Positions 1-10,385 of a stretch of DNA of 64,000 nt are shown piece after piece (within the stretch, counting starts at the first letter, position 1; every line of letters begins with the position of its first letter). The translations under genes were made by a program, and so were the position numbers. This DNA comes from Bolinopsis microptera (lineage: Eukaryota > Ctenophora > Tentaculata > Lobata > Bolinopsidae). Below the pieces are notes generated by a model. The model did not search any database. It saw only the letters and a program-made list of their open reading frames with translations, and had not been told where the DNA came from. The stretch lies in the NCBI RefSeq assembly GCF_026151205.1, contig NC_087081.1, positions 4,295,246 to 4,359,245 of the forward strand, given 5' to 3'.

Positions 1-2266
1 CACTGGTTACAAAAGAGTATATCAGAAGAGTTAAAAAGGTTTTAAAATCCCAGCTTCATGGCAGGAATAGTATACAAGCAATTAACACCTGGGCTGTACC
101 TGTGATAAGATATGGAGCTGGAATTCTGTCATGGAATACTGGAGAGACCAAAGCCTTAGATGTCAACCCCCGGAAACTGATGAGGATAAATGGAGCTCAC
201 CACCCCCAAGGAGATGTTGATCGGTTATACGTCAGCCGTCAACTGGGTGGCCGTGGGCTACATAGTATAGAGGAAGTCTTAAAGAGAGAGGAGAATGCAC
301 TCACCACTTATGTGGTGAGAAGTAGAGACCCAGAACTGATTGCTCTGAAGGACTACTTTGTCAAAGACAAGATACTCTTGGGTGAAGAGATAGAGAAAGA
401 TATCGACCGAACACAACGCGAGGAAATCCGCAAGGAGAAGTGGACTGCTAAAGTGATGCACGGACAATTCCCAAGGCAGATGATGGGTATAGCGGACCCG
501 TTAACCTCTTGGAACTGGCTCACTCAACAAGACTTGAAGAAGGAGACAGAAGGATTGTTGATAGCAGCCCAAGACCAAGCACTTAGGACTAAATATGTGT
601 AGCACAGGATTGACAAAACACCTGGCTCTTCTCCCCTCGGCAGACTCTGCAGAAATCGGCAACTTGGTCGTTTAGCTCCGGACAGTCTATGCAACGTCTA
701 TGCAACGTCCATGCAACAACAAAAGAACCGTCTATGCAACGTCTATGCAACGTCCCTGCACAATGAACACTCTATGCACACTCCCTGCACGGTCAGTCTA
801 TGCAACGTCTATGCAACGTCTATGCAACGTCTATGCAACGTCCCTGCACAGTACCATATGAACACCGGCTACTAGCCGGCTACTAGCCGGCTAGTAGCCA
901 CTTTTGTAATAACAGCTCCTCAACTTCACATTACCAACCGGCTACTAACCGGCACTTGAAAAGTGGTCACTAGCCGGCTACTAACCGGCTACTAGCCGGC
1001 TAGTGACCACAAAGTGGCTACTAACCGGCTACTAAGCGGTCACTAGCCGGCTATTAGCCGAGCTCTAAAGCAGACCTACTAGTAGCCGGTTCCAAACCGG
1101 CTACTAGCCGGCACTTAGAAAGCGGTCACTAGCCGGCTACTAACCGGCTACTAACCGGCTAGTAACCACCAAGTGGCTACTAACCGGCTACTAACCGGTC
1201 ACTAGCCGGCTCTTAAGCGGACCTACTAGCCGGCACTCGAAAAGCGGTCGCTAGCCACTTGGTGGTTACTAGCCGGTTAGTAGCCGGTTAGTAGCCGGCT
1301 AGTGACCGCTTTTCAAGTGCCGGCTAGTAGCCGGTTTAGAACCGGCTACTAATAGGTCTGCTTTAGAGCTCGGCTAATAGCCGGCTAGTGACCGCTTAGT
1401 AGCCGGTTAGTAGCCACTTTGTGGTCACTAGCCGGCTAGTAGCCGGTTAGTAGCCGGCTAGTGACCACTTTTCAAGTGCCGGTTAGTAGCCGGTTGTTAA
1501 TGTGAAGTTGAGGAGCTGTTATTACAAAAGTGGCTACTAGCCGGCTAGTAGCCGGCTAGTAGCCGGTGTTCATATGGTACTGTGCAGGGACGTTGCATAG
1601 ACGTTGCATAGACGTTGCATAGACTGACCGTGCAGGGAGTGTGCATAGAGTGTTCATTGTGCAGGGACGTTGCATAGACGTTGCATAGACGGTTCTTTTG
1701 TTGTTGCACGGACGTTGCATAGACTGTCCGGAGCTAAACGGCCAACTTCCCCAGAAATCATTACGAGACAATAGACCACATACTGAATGGGCGGGTGACC
1801 AAAACTTTCACAGACAGAATATAAGTGTCGGCATGACAAAGTAGCTGCCGCATTGCACTGGAGTCTGTGCAAGGAATACGGCTTCCCACGCAGTAAAAGG
1901 TGGTACGAACACCGGGCAGAGAAGGTGCTGGAGAACGAAAAAGTCAAGATATTGTGGGACTTCCATGTCCAGTCAGACCACGTTATCGAACACTGCAGAC
2001 CGGATCTCCTCCTGGTAGACAAGGTAACCAACGCAGCAACCATCATTGACGTTGCAGTCCCAGGAGATACCCGGATCCTGGATAGAGAACAAGAAAAGAT
2101 ATTGAAATATCAAGACCTAAAAAGAGAAATTAAGAAGAACTGGAATTTACGAAAGGTCACAATCGTCCCTGTGGTGATAGGCGCATTAGGAACTATCACC
2201 ATTAACTTTCGTAAACACCTCGACGCAGTCCACTGCAATCTGAGCATCTCTAATCTCCAGAAGTAA
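1..2266 (+). pseudogene. 3' part of a non-LTR retrotransposon ORF, split by an insertion
   Basis: Residues read from about 102 to 598 and again from 1853 to 2266 belong to one retrotransposon polyprotein C-terminus (the part after the reverse transcriptase). Recognisable family-type blocks are an IRYGAGILSW start, LYVSRQLGGRGLHSIEE, a Cys-rich patch (SPLGRLC) running into ETIDHIL, and a terminal TIIDVAVPGD ... VTIVPVVIGALGTI block. The RT core lies beyond the left edge. The ORF has a stop at 598-600 (TATGTGTAG), a foldback insertion at 658-1751, and further stops or shifts near 1820-1850, so it is dead. Removing the insertion plus one copy of the 8-bp duplication restores the reading frame from SPLGRLC into RNHYETIDHIL. 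The family assignment rests on memory of similar invertebrate retroelement proteins; the exact clade is uncertain. Confidence 0.85.
658..1751. mobile_element. Foldback-type element with long inverted arms and 8-bp target duplication
   Basis: The left end (TTTAGCTCCGGACAGTCTAT at 671-690) reappears as its reverse complement at the right end (ATAGACTGTCCGGAGCTAAA, about 1719-1738). The arms stay complementary almost to a centre near 1205, giving an imperfect palindrome of about 1.09 kb. Each arm has outer repeats built on CTATGCAACGT and inner repeats built on CTAGCCGGCTA. CAGAAATC occurs at 650-657 and again at 1752-1759, immediately flanking the element. An 8-bp duplication is typical of the hAT superfamily; foldback elements usually give 9 bp. 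There is no coding capacity, so it is non-autonomous. It interrupts the retrotransposon ORF and is therefore younger than it. Confidence 0.88.
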
Positions 2267-3160
2267 ATACAGCTTTGCTTGGATCAGCCAGAATTCTCAG
2301 GATGGTCTTAGACATATAATATAATTGAGAGTATAATACACTGTAGATACTCTATATTTAGTTTATTCTTCACTGGATACTGTAATAAACACCTTTTACC
2401 TGGTCCTCTTATATCTCTTCCCTTGCTATGCAAGCCCTGTCTCTTGTTTATACAATTTTTAACTCGTATATTGGGTAGACTGTGTATTTGTTATGTATTT
2501 TATATTATACAGTTTTGTTACAAGTTATTATTGTTATTTGCTGGACTAAGGGGTATAAAATATACATGTGTTGGAGTTTTTCTCTTATTTTTCTTCTCTT
2601 GCTCTGCATGCCCTGATTCTTGTATAAACATGATGTTTGTTATATTGTATATTCTTGTATTGATTGTGGTATTTTGTGGGTCAGATTCAGCAATACCCAA
2701 TGGGTACTTGCTGTAAATGCTGAATCACTGTTTTATACACTCTGTAGCCAGTTCCTGTGTTCCGTCCCTTGCCCTGCAAGCCCTGTTTCTTGATTATACA
2801 GCATTTATTTATCGTGTATTACATTGTAGTATGTAATAAACATTTGTAGTAGTGTAGGATTGTTTGAATTTCTTTTTGCTAGGTTTTATAATATTTCATT
2901 GTATAATTTGTGATTGTTTCTCACGGTTTTCTTCCCTTGCGTAGGAAGCCCTGTCTCTTGTAAAAACAACCTCGAAAGATTTGTAGATACACATAGTCTC
3001 TACACCTTTACCCTCTGGTCCCTAGGGTCAGCTGATCCCGGGCCAGAGGATGAGAGGAAAACTACCGACTGCCAAGGTTTGACGCCTAGGCAGTCGAGAC
3101 CTCTTATTGAGACCCTTTATAATAATTGTATGGTTTGACGGACTAGTCTCCAATCAATTA
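2267..3160 (+). repeat. Retrotransposon 3' flank with about four imperfect 160-190 bp repeats
   Basis: After the ORF stop there is AT-rich sequence in which a block resembling CCCTTGC-TATGCAAGCCCTG-TCTCTTGT recurs near 2418, 2598, 2768 and 2935. Each block is followed by a T-rich stretch with TATACA. Copies are diverged, so this is an old tandem array in the 3' UTR or tail of the element. Small open frames here (for example 2423-2716) are T-rich and have no recognisable domain; I do not call them genes. Confidence 0.55.
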
Positions 3161-4215
3161 ATCGCTCAATCTAGCAGTTCCCACTTAGAAGACAAATTGA
3201 ATAAATGTATTCAATATTATAACTCTATATAACGTCTTTACAATATAAAATACAGATAACACATTGTGCGTATAACTATATAGTATATAAGCTACTAGTA
3301 CTACTAGTAATTTGTCTCATCAACACCAGCTTAACCTTATTTAAAAAAATTAAAAACACCAGCTTGACTAGCCCCGCCTGATTCAGGAAACTGATCAGCT
3401 TGAGACGTAAGAGAACTTGTAATTTTGTAAGTTAGTTGTCGTGTTAACAAGAACGATCGTGTAAGGCAACGTAATAAACTACGCTGTTGAATAGTCCAAT
3501 CTGAGCCCTAAGTCAACTTAAAGGCTGCAAATTTGGCGAAGAGTTAATTGCAGTGCTTTTTGCCTCAACATTTTCCAAACATAAAAATATTTTGGGTAGG
3601 TACGGAATCAGGGACAAAAGTCCCTGTACGGAATCGCAATATTTACAAAATATAACCGCACTTACCTCTGTGCAGTTACTCAGTTAGTAACCATGGTAAC
3701 CAGCTCAGTAACCTGTGCGGTATAAACCCGCCTTTGCGTGTGTAAGCCATATACATTACTATACTGTATAGTAATGTATACGGCGTACACACGCAAAGGA
3801 TCATCGTATACAAGTACACTATGGCGGATGAACTGAATTTGACCCGATCCCACTGGGATCCGATTTTTTCCATCCACTATTTTGTAAAAATATAAAGTGG
3901 AAGGTTACGAATGGAGGTTTTTGCAGAAAAACGTGGATTTTGGAGATTGCAGTAGGTGGGTCAAATGTATGTCGTGTTCCTTGCTTACTTCCGTTCGTTA
4001 CTATGCAACGAAAAAGCCGCGCGCGCGCGCAGAATTTAACCACAGATGCATTGTGCTTCCTACAGACGATGGGTCTACTTGAACTCGCGTGACGTCACGT
4101 TACTAGACTGTTGATAAATGATCGCGCGACGAAATTAAGTCTTTCCGTAAATTACACGCCACGTTACGTATCCATTCTGTTCAATTTAACTTAACAAACC
4201 TTTCATCTTTATTTA
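3160..4215. other. Non-coding stretch with a palindrome and a LINE 5'-end fragment
   Basis: No gene is supported. At about 3728-3800 the sequence CCTTTGCGTGTGTA recurs as its complement TACACACGCAAAGG around a central TACTGTATAGTA, forming an imperfect hairpin. Directly after it (about 3809-3852) CAAGTACACTATGG-GGATGA and TTTGACCCGATCCCA match the 5' end and ORF1 start of the LINE at 36470-36525. This is therefore a short 5' fragment of that family, joined to unrelated DNA at GGATCC. A GCGCGCGCGC run lies at about 4019-4029. Confidence 0.5.
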
Positions 4216-7045
4216 ATGAAGTACAAGCTGTTAATCATTTTGTTTTTGATGGGATGTTCCACCGACTTGGCACCGGATAATTTGATTAAATATGACATAT
4301 GTTTTGACGAGGTAAAAGTTGCTGTGACAGGGTTTTTGTTAGACTGTTTTGATATTTTTAGTATGGTATTATGTTACTATGGAAACCAAGTATTATTGCC
4401 TACAATAAATTTGATCTCGAGGAGTTTGGTTAATGTGCAATATTACTTTTGTCATAATGTACATATCTGGTTATTATTCAATCGACTGACGTTTGTTTAC
4501 AAGCACTCTGATTACGGTGTCAGCTCATTCTACACCTTCACGAGAACATTCTTCGTGCGGGGAGCTTTAGCGGCTAGTTCTGTCCTGGTTGTGCTGATGT
4601 TTGCGTCGTCGATGAACACTGGAGTTCTCGTTGGTTATGGTGAGTTCGTTTACGGTTGAAATTGCACATCTGCTACCTGACGTTTCGTTTCCTTGAGCTT
4701 TTCTGTGCTCGATTAGATTGGTTGTTGAAGATATCATTGTATAATAAATAGCAATCCTATTTATAGGTCGTCTGCTCTCTACACCCAGTCTGTGGACGGT
4801 TCTAATGAACCCTCAACAGCTTTTCGTGGTCGCCCTTCAACCACAGAACACCTTGGTTTTGGCTTCAGGAGCTGTGTTGAGTGTTGAATTTTATTTGGAG
4901 TTTATTTTTCAAAGTTGTTGCAACCTTAACATCATGTCAACATTAAATTTGATTTATAATCTGGTTTTGGCTCAATTAATTTACTTGACATCAACAGTTG
5001 AAGCTGCTAGTGCTCAGTTGCAGTACCTCGAGGTTGCTGGCCTATTGCCATCTAGTCCTGCCATCCTGGTTCTTCAACTGGTCGTAAACGCTATAGCTGG
5101 TGATTCGTCTCCTTCTGCTGTTTGGTCCAGGATGTGCCTAATACTATCAGGCGATGTGGAAACTAACCCGGGACCCGTACAGTTTAAGTGCAACACCGCC
5201 AGCTTCTCTCCTGAGGAGTTCGTCTATACGGATAAGAACGTGAGTATTTAAATGTTATGATTTTACTAAAATATGTACACATTTTCTAGATTGTTGTACA
5301 GTAAACCCCAACAGATGTACAAGCATTACAAGTACAACTTACACTTCATTTATGTTTGTGGGAGCTTTACATTACACGATGATTGAGAAATATTTTCTTT
5401 TCAGGTTGTGGTTATAGGAGATTCGATGGTTAAATACATTAATTCCGAATGTCCCGAAGAACCTACACGTTTATATCCGCAATCATACCGTGGACTACAT
5501 GTTTTCTCTTGCCGTGGTATGGACACTGAGCACGTGGCAGACGAGGTTACCAACATCAATCCTCGGAAACTGCCGCAGATAGATGCTGTCTACGTCATGG
5601 TGGGAACTAACAATATAAAAGGTAGGTGTTCGTGTGATAGTGTTACGTTTGCAGAAATGTTTACTGGCCTCATGAATTGTGTGCATCTTAAGTTTCCTAA
5701 GGCTATTGTTTTTGTGAATATTGTTTTGCCTCGTTTTGATTATCCTAAGTGTGAAAGATCACATTTTCTTTCTAAAATTAATGCTTTTAACGCTGAATTG
5801 GTTTCTTTACGTAATAAATTTAATTTTGTATTAGTTTCTAACCCTTTTCACATTACTCCTAATGATGCTTTCAATTACATCCAGCGTACGGATAATTTAC
5901 ATTTCAGCTACACAGGTAACATTTTGTTTAAAAAGATTGTTAAGGCTAACATTCACTGCTATTTTTTTGGTTTTGCTAGTATCCCCACTCATCTCCGTTA
6001 TCTAGTAGACAGTTCACTGATCCCTGCATCCCCTTTACCCTCACAATTTCCTGATCGGTCTGATAGCTTGTGGGACTTAACTCCGGGTTATTCTCCATCT
6101 ACTACTTCTCCTGCCTCTGCACCTCCTGCACCTGTTCCATCTGCTGCTCCTCCTGCACCTGTTCCATCTGCTGCTCCTCCTGCACCTGTTCCATCTGCTT
6201 CTACTCCTCCTGCACCTGTTCCATCTGCTGCTCCTCCTGCACCTTTTCCATCTGCTTCTACTCCTCCTGCTACTGCTCCTTCTGCACCTCCACCATCTCC
6301 TGCACCTGTTCCATCGGCTGCTCCTCCTGCACCTGTTCCATCTGCTGCTCCTCCTGCACCTGTTCCATCTGCTTCTACTCCTCCTGCTACTGCTCCTTCT
6401 GCACCTCCACCATCTCCTGCACCTGTTCCATCTGCTGCTCCTCCTGCACCTGTTCCATCTGCTTCTACTCCTCCTGCACCTGTTCCATCTGCTTCTACTC
6501 CTCCTGCACCTGTTCCATCTGCTGCTCCTCCTGCACCTGTTCCATCTGCTTCTACTCCTCCTGCACCTGTTCCATCTGCTGCTCCTCCTGCACCTGTTCC
6601 ATCTGCTTCTACTCCTCCTGCTACTGCTCCTTCTGCACCTCCACCATCTCCTGCACCTGTTCCATCGGCTGCTCCTCCTGCACCTGTTCCATCTGCTGCT
6701 CCTCCTGCACTGTTCCATCTGCTTCTACTCCTCCTGCTACTGCTCCTTCTGCACCTCCACCATCTCCTGCACCTGTTCCATCTGCTGCTCCTCCTGCAAC
6801 AAAACCAGATCATGCTGCACCCGCACCTGCACCTGATACGCCTGCATCTACTCCTGCTTCACCCGCACCTGTTCATGTTCCGGCTGCACCTGCTCCTGCT
6901 GCACCAACACCTGCACCTGCTCCTACCTCATATATTTCGTCGAGGTGTCCGGAATGGCTTCATACAAGGCTGGCCTATTACAAAGATCTACTCCCTGTGC
7001 ATATTGCAAAACATGTTGAGGAACTTTTACTGTCTAAAGTGAAAC
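4216..7045 (+). CDS. Spliced leader-2A-SGNH hydrolase polyprotein (first ORF of the composite element)
   Basis: Three exons fit: 4216-4639, 4767-5239 and 5405 onward. The donors are TATG|GTGAGT and AAC|GTGAGT, and the acceptors TTATAG and TTTCAG. Exon 1 encodes a hydrophobic N-terminus (KYKLLIILFLMG) and a second hydrophobic segment (AASSVLVVLMF). Exon 2 adds more hydrophobic stretches and ends with LSGDVETNPGP at 5144-5176, a complete 2A ribosome-skipping motif (D-V-E-x-N-P-G-P). Exon 3 is an SGNH/GDSL-hydrolase-like domain: VVVIGDSMVKY carries the Ser, YVMVGTNN the Asn, and DNLHFSY the Asp and His of block V. A Pro/Ala-rich repeat tail follows (about 6100-6920). The reading frame shifts near 6710 and continues in another frame. 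2A peptides are known in some invertebrate non-LTR retrotransposons; a 2A directly before an SGNH domain in a Helitron-like unit is less familiar to me. Confidence 0.75.
5144..5176 (+). other. 2A-type translational recoding motif
   Basis: The codons read L-S-G-D-V-E-T-N-P-G-P, with V-Q following. This matches the 2A consensus in full, including the NPG|P skip site. It sits 21 codons before the exon-exon junction that opens the SGNH domain, so skipping would release the upstream hydrophobic leader from the hydrolase. Confidence 0.85.
6112..6925 (+). repeat. Coding minisatellite, Pro-Ala-Pro-Val repeats
   Basis: Units of about 27-33 bp encode variants of PPAPVPSA(A/ST), mixed with PATAPSAPPPSPAPVPSA. 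About 25 units are present. The array is open in several frames, which produces long spurious reading frames on both strands. One copy near 6710 has lost a C (GCACTGTTCC instead of GCACCTGTTCC), which breaks the host frame. It acts as a flexible linker between the SGNH and AlkB modules. Confidence 0.8.
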
Positions 7046-7559
7046 AAGGTCTTTTTATTAGGCAGGGTATCAACTCATCGCAGGTCCTTCTTTTCGGCAA
7101 AGATAGATATGTTTACAACAGGGCTACTAAACATCTAAATCCTATCCCCATTCACTCAGAGCCTATACTACAAAAATTTTGTCCATTGTAAATGTTACAT
7201 TGTCAGCTAACTTTAACAGCATATTGGTCAACTTTTATAAAGACTCCTCTACCATCTTACCATATCATAAGGACGATGAACGGCACTTGGACAAATCTGC
7301 CAAAATTGCGACACTATCAATCGGGGCTACACGTTACATGGACTTTGCCACGTGTAAAAGGAACCGCCCCTCGTTCAGTCAGCAGCTTCTGTCTAATTCG
7401 TTGTTTGTTATGGATCCTGAGTCACAGTTAGCGTACTTCCATCGTATAGCTAACGAAGTACCTCTGGTGTTTGCCAAGGCTACCGTTTCAGTCTTACTTT
7501 CAGAACGCTTAAGCCAAGATCTATTGAAGGGATGTCGTCATCCGACCCTGTTTCATTAA
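6713..7559 (+). pseudogene. AlkB-like 2-oxoglutarate/Fe(II) dioxygenase module
   Basis: After the Pro/Ala linker the protein continues as SSRCPEWLHTRLAYYKD and then, after a one-base shift near 7185, as the AlkB core. The core reads LVNFYKD, then HKDDE (the first His and Asp of the HxD iron triad), IATLSIGATRYMDF, and FVMDPESQLAYFHRI (distal His). A basic stretch, VSVLLSERLSQD, sits where AlkB proteins carry the 2-oxoglutarate-binding Arg. AlkB enzymes oxidatively demethylate nucleic acids. The iron ligands look intact, but the frame is broken before and after. The domain call rests on motif order. Confidence 0.72.
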
Positions 7560-8086
7560 AGTCCAGCACCCTCGGAAAGACTGAAGGGGTCTCTTCATCC
7601 GGCCCTATTTCATTAAAGTCCAGCACCGTCGATAAGACTGAAGGGGTCTCTTTATCCGGCCATGTTTCATTAAAGTCCAGCGCCCTCGATAAGACTGAAG
7701 GGGTGTCTTCATCCGGCCCTGTTTCATTAAAGCCCAGCACCCTCGATAAGACTGACGGGGTGTCCTCATCCGGCCCTGTTTCATTAAAGCCCAGCACCCT
7801 CGATAAGACTGAAGGGGTGTCTTCATCCGGCCCTGTTTCATTAAAGCCCAGCACCCTCGATAAGAATGACGGGGTGTCCTCATCTGATCAGAATAACCGG
7901 ATACATTTGTCATCATCATCCACCATTCTTCAAACACCTATTGTCCCTAGTGTGAGCCACAACTCTATTTCTACTGAGCTTTGTCATCTGCCATTTTTTC
8001 TTCGGATCCCTGCACCTTTTATAAGACTTACCGGCTGTCACCGTCTGCCACTGCTTCCCTGCAATGTATGGTGGAGGTCGAAATAA
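7532..8086 (+). pseudogene. Continuation with 19-residue Ser/Lys/Thr repeats
   Basis: Six 57-bp units (about 7545-7880) encode variants of SSSGPVSLKPSTLDKTEGV. They read on from the AlkB module with a one-base shift. Beyond them come a Ser-rich stretch and a stop at 8084-8086. No domain is recognisable; it is a low-complexity tail, and the minus-strand frames over the array are shadows. Confidence 0.55.
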
Positions 8087-8300
8087 CAATCCTTTCATCG
8101 ACAATGAAGCTCAAGATGAAGAAGGTCATGTATCCCAAGAGTCTGACAACTCCCATGATTGTACAGCTTCGCCACATGATATGGGACAATTTCATTGATG
8201 ACACTGAATTGCACGAATCACAGGAGTATAGACCATATTATGACTGTCACAATGGTAACTATGTAGAAAGTTCCACGCTTTTTGACCCCATCTACCGAAA

Positions 8301-8771
8301 ATGACTCTTATGCTTCAACTGTTAACAAGAAAAAGGAAACGGATTCCTCTAAGAAATATGACACTCTTTCTAATATGGCTGATAAAGAGCTTCAAAAAAG
8401 AGAAAGATCGATATTCTGCTCGTAATCGAATGCGGAAGCATCGTGCTTTTATGACAAGCCCACAGCGTTCACAACATCTTCAGTATGATTGTCATCGAAA
8501 GTCTCAAAAGCGAGCAACTATGACCACCATAGAGCTCACAAAACTCCAACAAAATGAACGATCTCGAATGTCTCAAAAGCGAGCAACTATGCCCACCACA
8601 GAGCTCACACAACTCCAACAAAAACAACGATCCCAAATGTCTCAAGCTCGGGCAACTATGCCCACCACTGAGCTCACAATACTCCAACAAACTGAAAGAT
8701 CTCGAAAGTCGTCAACTATGGCATCTATGACAACCCCTGAACGCAATGCAAAAAAGAGCAAAAACGTTTAA
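8301..8771 (+). pseudogene. Helitron N-terminal basic repeat segment
   Basis: Contains four 60-bp units encoding variants of SQKRATMTTIELTKLQQNER, preceded by SARNRMRKHRAFMTSPQRSQ. Arrays of basic RRAAxTPEQREARL-type repeats are common at the N-terminus of Helitron/PIF1 proteins in invertebrates. This is consistent with the start of the Rep-helicase ORF, but the repeats alone are not diagnostic. Confidence 0.55.
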
Positions 8772-8879
8772 GGAAAAGACCAGGCGCGCAGCAATGACAA
8801 ATGAACAAAGAAAATTGCGAAAGAAAAGCGACGCACTCGTATTTCTCTCAATAAAGCTAGGAACAGTACATCTCAGAAA

Positions 8880-10108
8880 ATGTGCTCTCCTGTTCTCCTT
8901 CGTCAACATAGCCTAACCAATATGAGCGGTTACAAAACTCCACCAACCTACTCTGCACTTTTTAATCACAATCATTCACGGTCTCCAGCTTCATCGATTA
9001 AAACTGCTTACTCACCCCACGACATTTCATTTCATACAGTTGCTGTTAATAGAAATAATAAAGTTACATCTCCTTTAAATGGATACGGAACTTCTTCTCA
9101 ATCTCTACCAAAACTACACTCTACTCCACCGCATCACTCACCGTCATCTTATCGGGCACAGGTACCTACTGAGACTAATATTGATATAAAGTTTGCTGCT
9201 AAATCCTGTTTAGGTTCACCTTCATCTTCTAATACCTTTTCATGCCAAACACCTCCAAAATACACAGCTCAGAAATCAGAAACTGATTCGCATAAATCTC
9301 CAGTATCAACGAGCCTTATTTCTACTTTGGATTGGGACTTTGTTCGTTTTCCTCATGGCTCCAATTATTAGCTGCAATTGAACTTAACTGCGCTAATAAA
9401 TGCACCTTCTGCCCAGGTTTTATGGAGAACTGCCCCTTTTCTCATCTCCAAAGTGTCTCCCTAATCAACATTTTACTACTTCATCGGAACGATCAGCCTG
9501 CCAATCACCCTCCATGGAATATTCTAGCCTGCATAACTTTTTTGTGGAGGATCAACCTGAGGTACCACAGAGGCCTATTTCAACTTTGGATTGGGACTTT
9601 GTTCGTTTTCCTCATGGCTCCAAAGTATTAGCTGAAATTGAACTTAACTGCGTCAATAAATGTACCTTCTGCCCAGGTTTTATGGACAACTGCCCCTTTT
9701 CTCATCTCCAAGCGTCTCACCAAATCAACAATTTTACTGCTTCATCTGAACCATCTGCCTGCCAGTCACCCGACATAGAATCGTCAAGCCTGCATAACTT
9801 TTCTGTTGAGGACCACCTCGAGGTGCCACCCAATGCTTCAAAGGCTTCTCCAGTGCCCCTTGAGCATCACTCTAAATCACCTCCAAAACTCTCATTTGAT
9901 CCAAAGACTGACAACATTGTGAAGACTTTCCGTGCTAAAATGCGAGAGTACCCAGAATATGCGTGCATTAAATGTCACAAGCTTTTCTTCCGTGAAGGTG
10001 TTGTTAAGGCAAAGGATACTCTTAAGTTAAGCTTAATATTCCTTCGGTTACTAAAGCAGATAATAAATGGATTTGTAAACGTTGCAATAGTTATTTAAAG
10101 CGTGGCAA
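8880..10108 (+). pseudogene. DUF6570-type Cys/His region of the Helitron protein
   Basis: A Ser/Pro-rich stretch leads to two direct copies (about 9320-9465 and 9573-9715) encoding FDWDFVRFPHGS-like sequence and a Cys-rich motif, NKCTFCPGF-ENCPFSH. Then comes AKMREYPEYACIKCHKLFFRE and, after a shift, WICKRCNSYLKRGKFSP, two CxxC pairs typical of the Helitron N-terminal zinc region. Further on (about 10160-10370, other frames) ENFI, GGQSCIKGPVVNVP and RIKRK follow the usual order of this family. At least three frameshifts occur. Confidence 0.6.
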
Positions 10109-10385
10109 GTTCTCCCCTATAGATGTAAACGAAATGTTCCTGGCTTCAGGCGATCTCCCATCCTCCCTTCAGCCCAAACCCCACCGAATGCCGCTTAGTA
10201 TCCCAAATCATTCCATTTATGAAAATTTTATCCCTTCCTGCTGGTGGTCAAAGTTGTATTAAAGGCCCTGTTGTTAATGTCCCCATCCAACCTGACAGAA
10301 ATTGCATGCAGCTCCCTCGTAAACTTTCTGAGTCTGGTATTTTAGCTGTCCGTATAAAACGTAAGGTGAGTACAAGTCTGTTGTA

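Noticed and set aside
4216-4270. Start MKYKLLIILFLMGCS looks like a bacterial lipoprotein signal with a lipobox
   Set aside because: The frame is spliced at GT/AG introns into a transposon protein in an animal genome; the lipobox resemblance is chance.
6070-6813. Cys/Ser-rich and Arg-rich frames overlapping the Pro/Ala repeat
   Set aside because: Shadow frames of a coding minisatellite; only the Pro/Ala frame continues the SGNH and AlkB domains.
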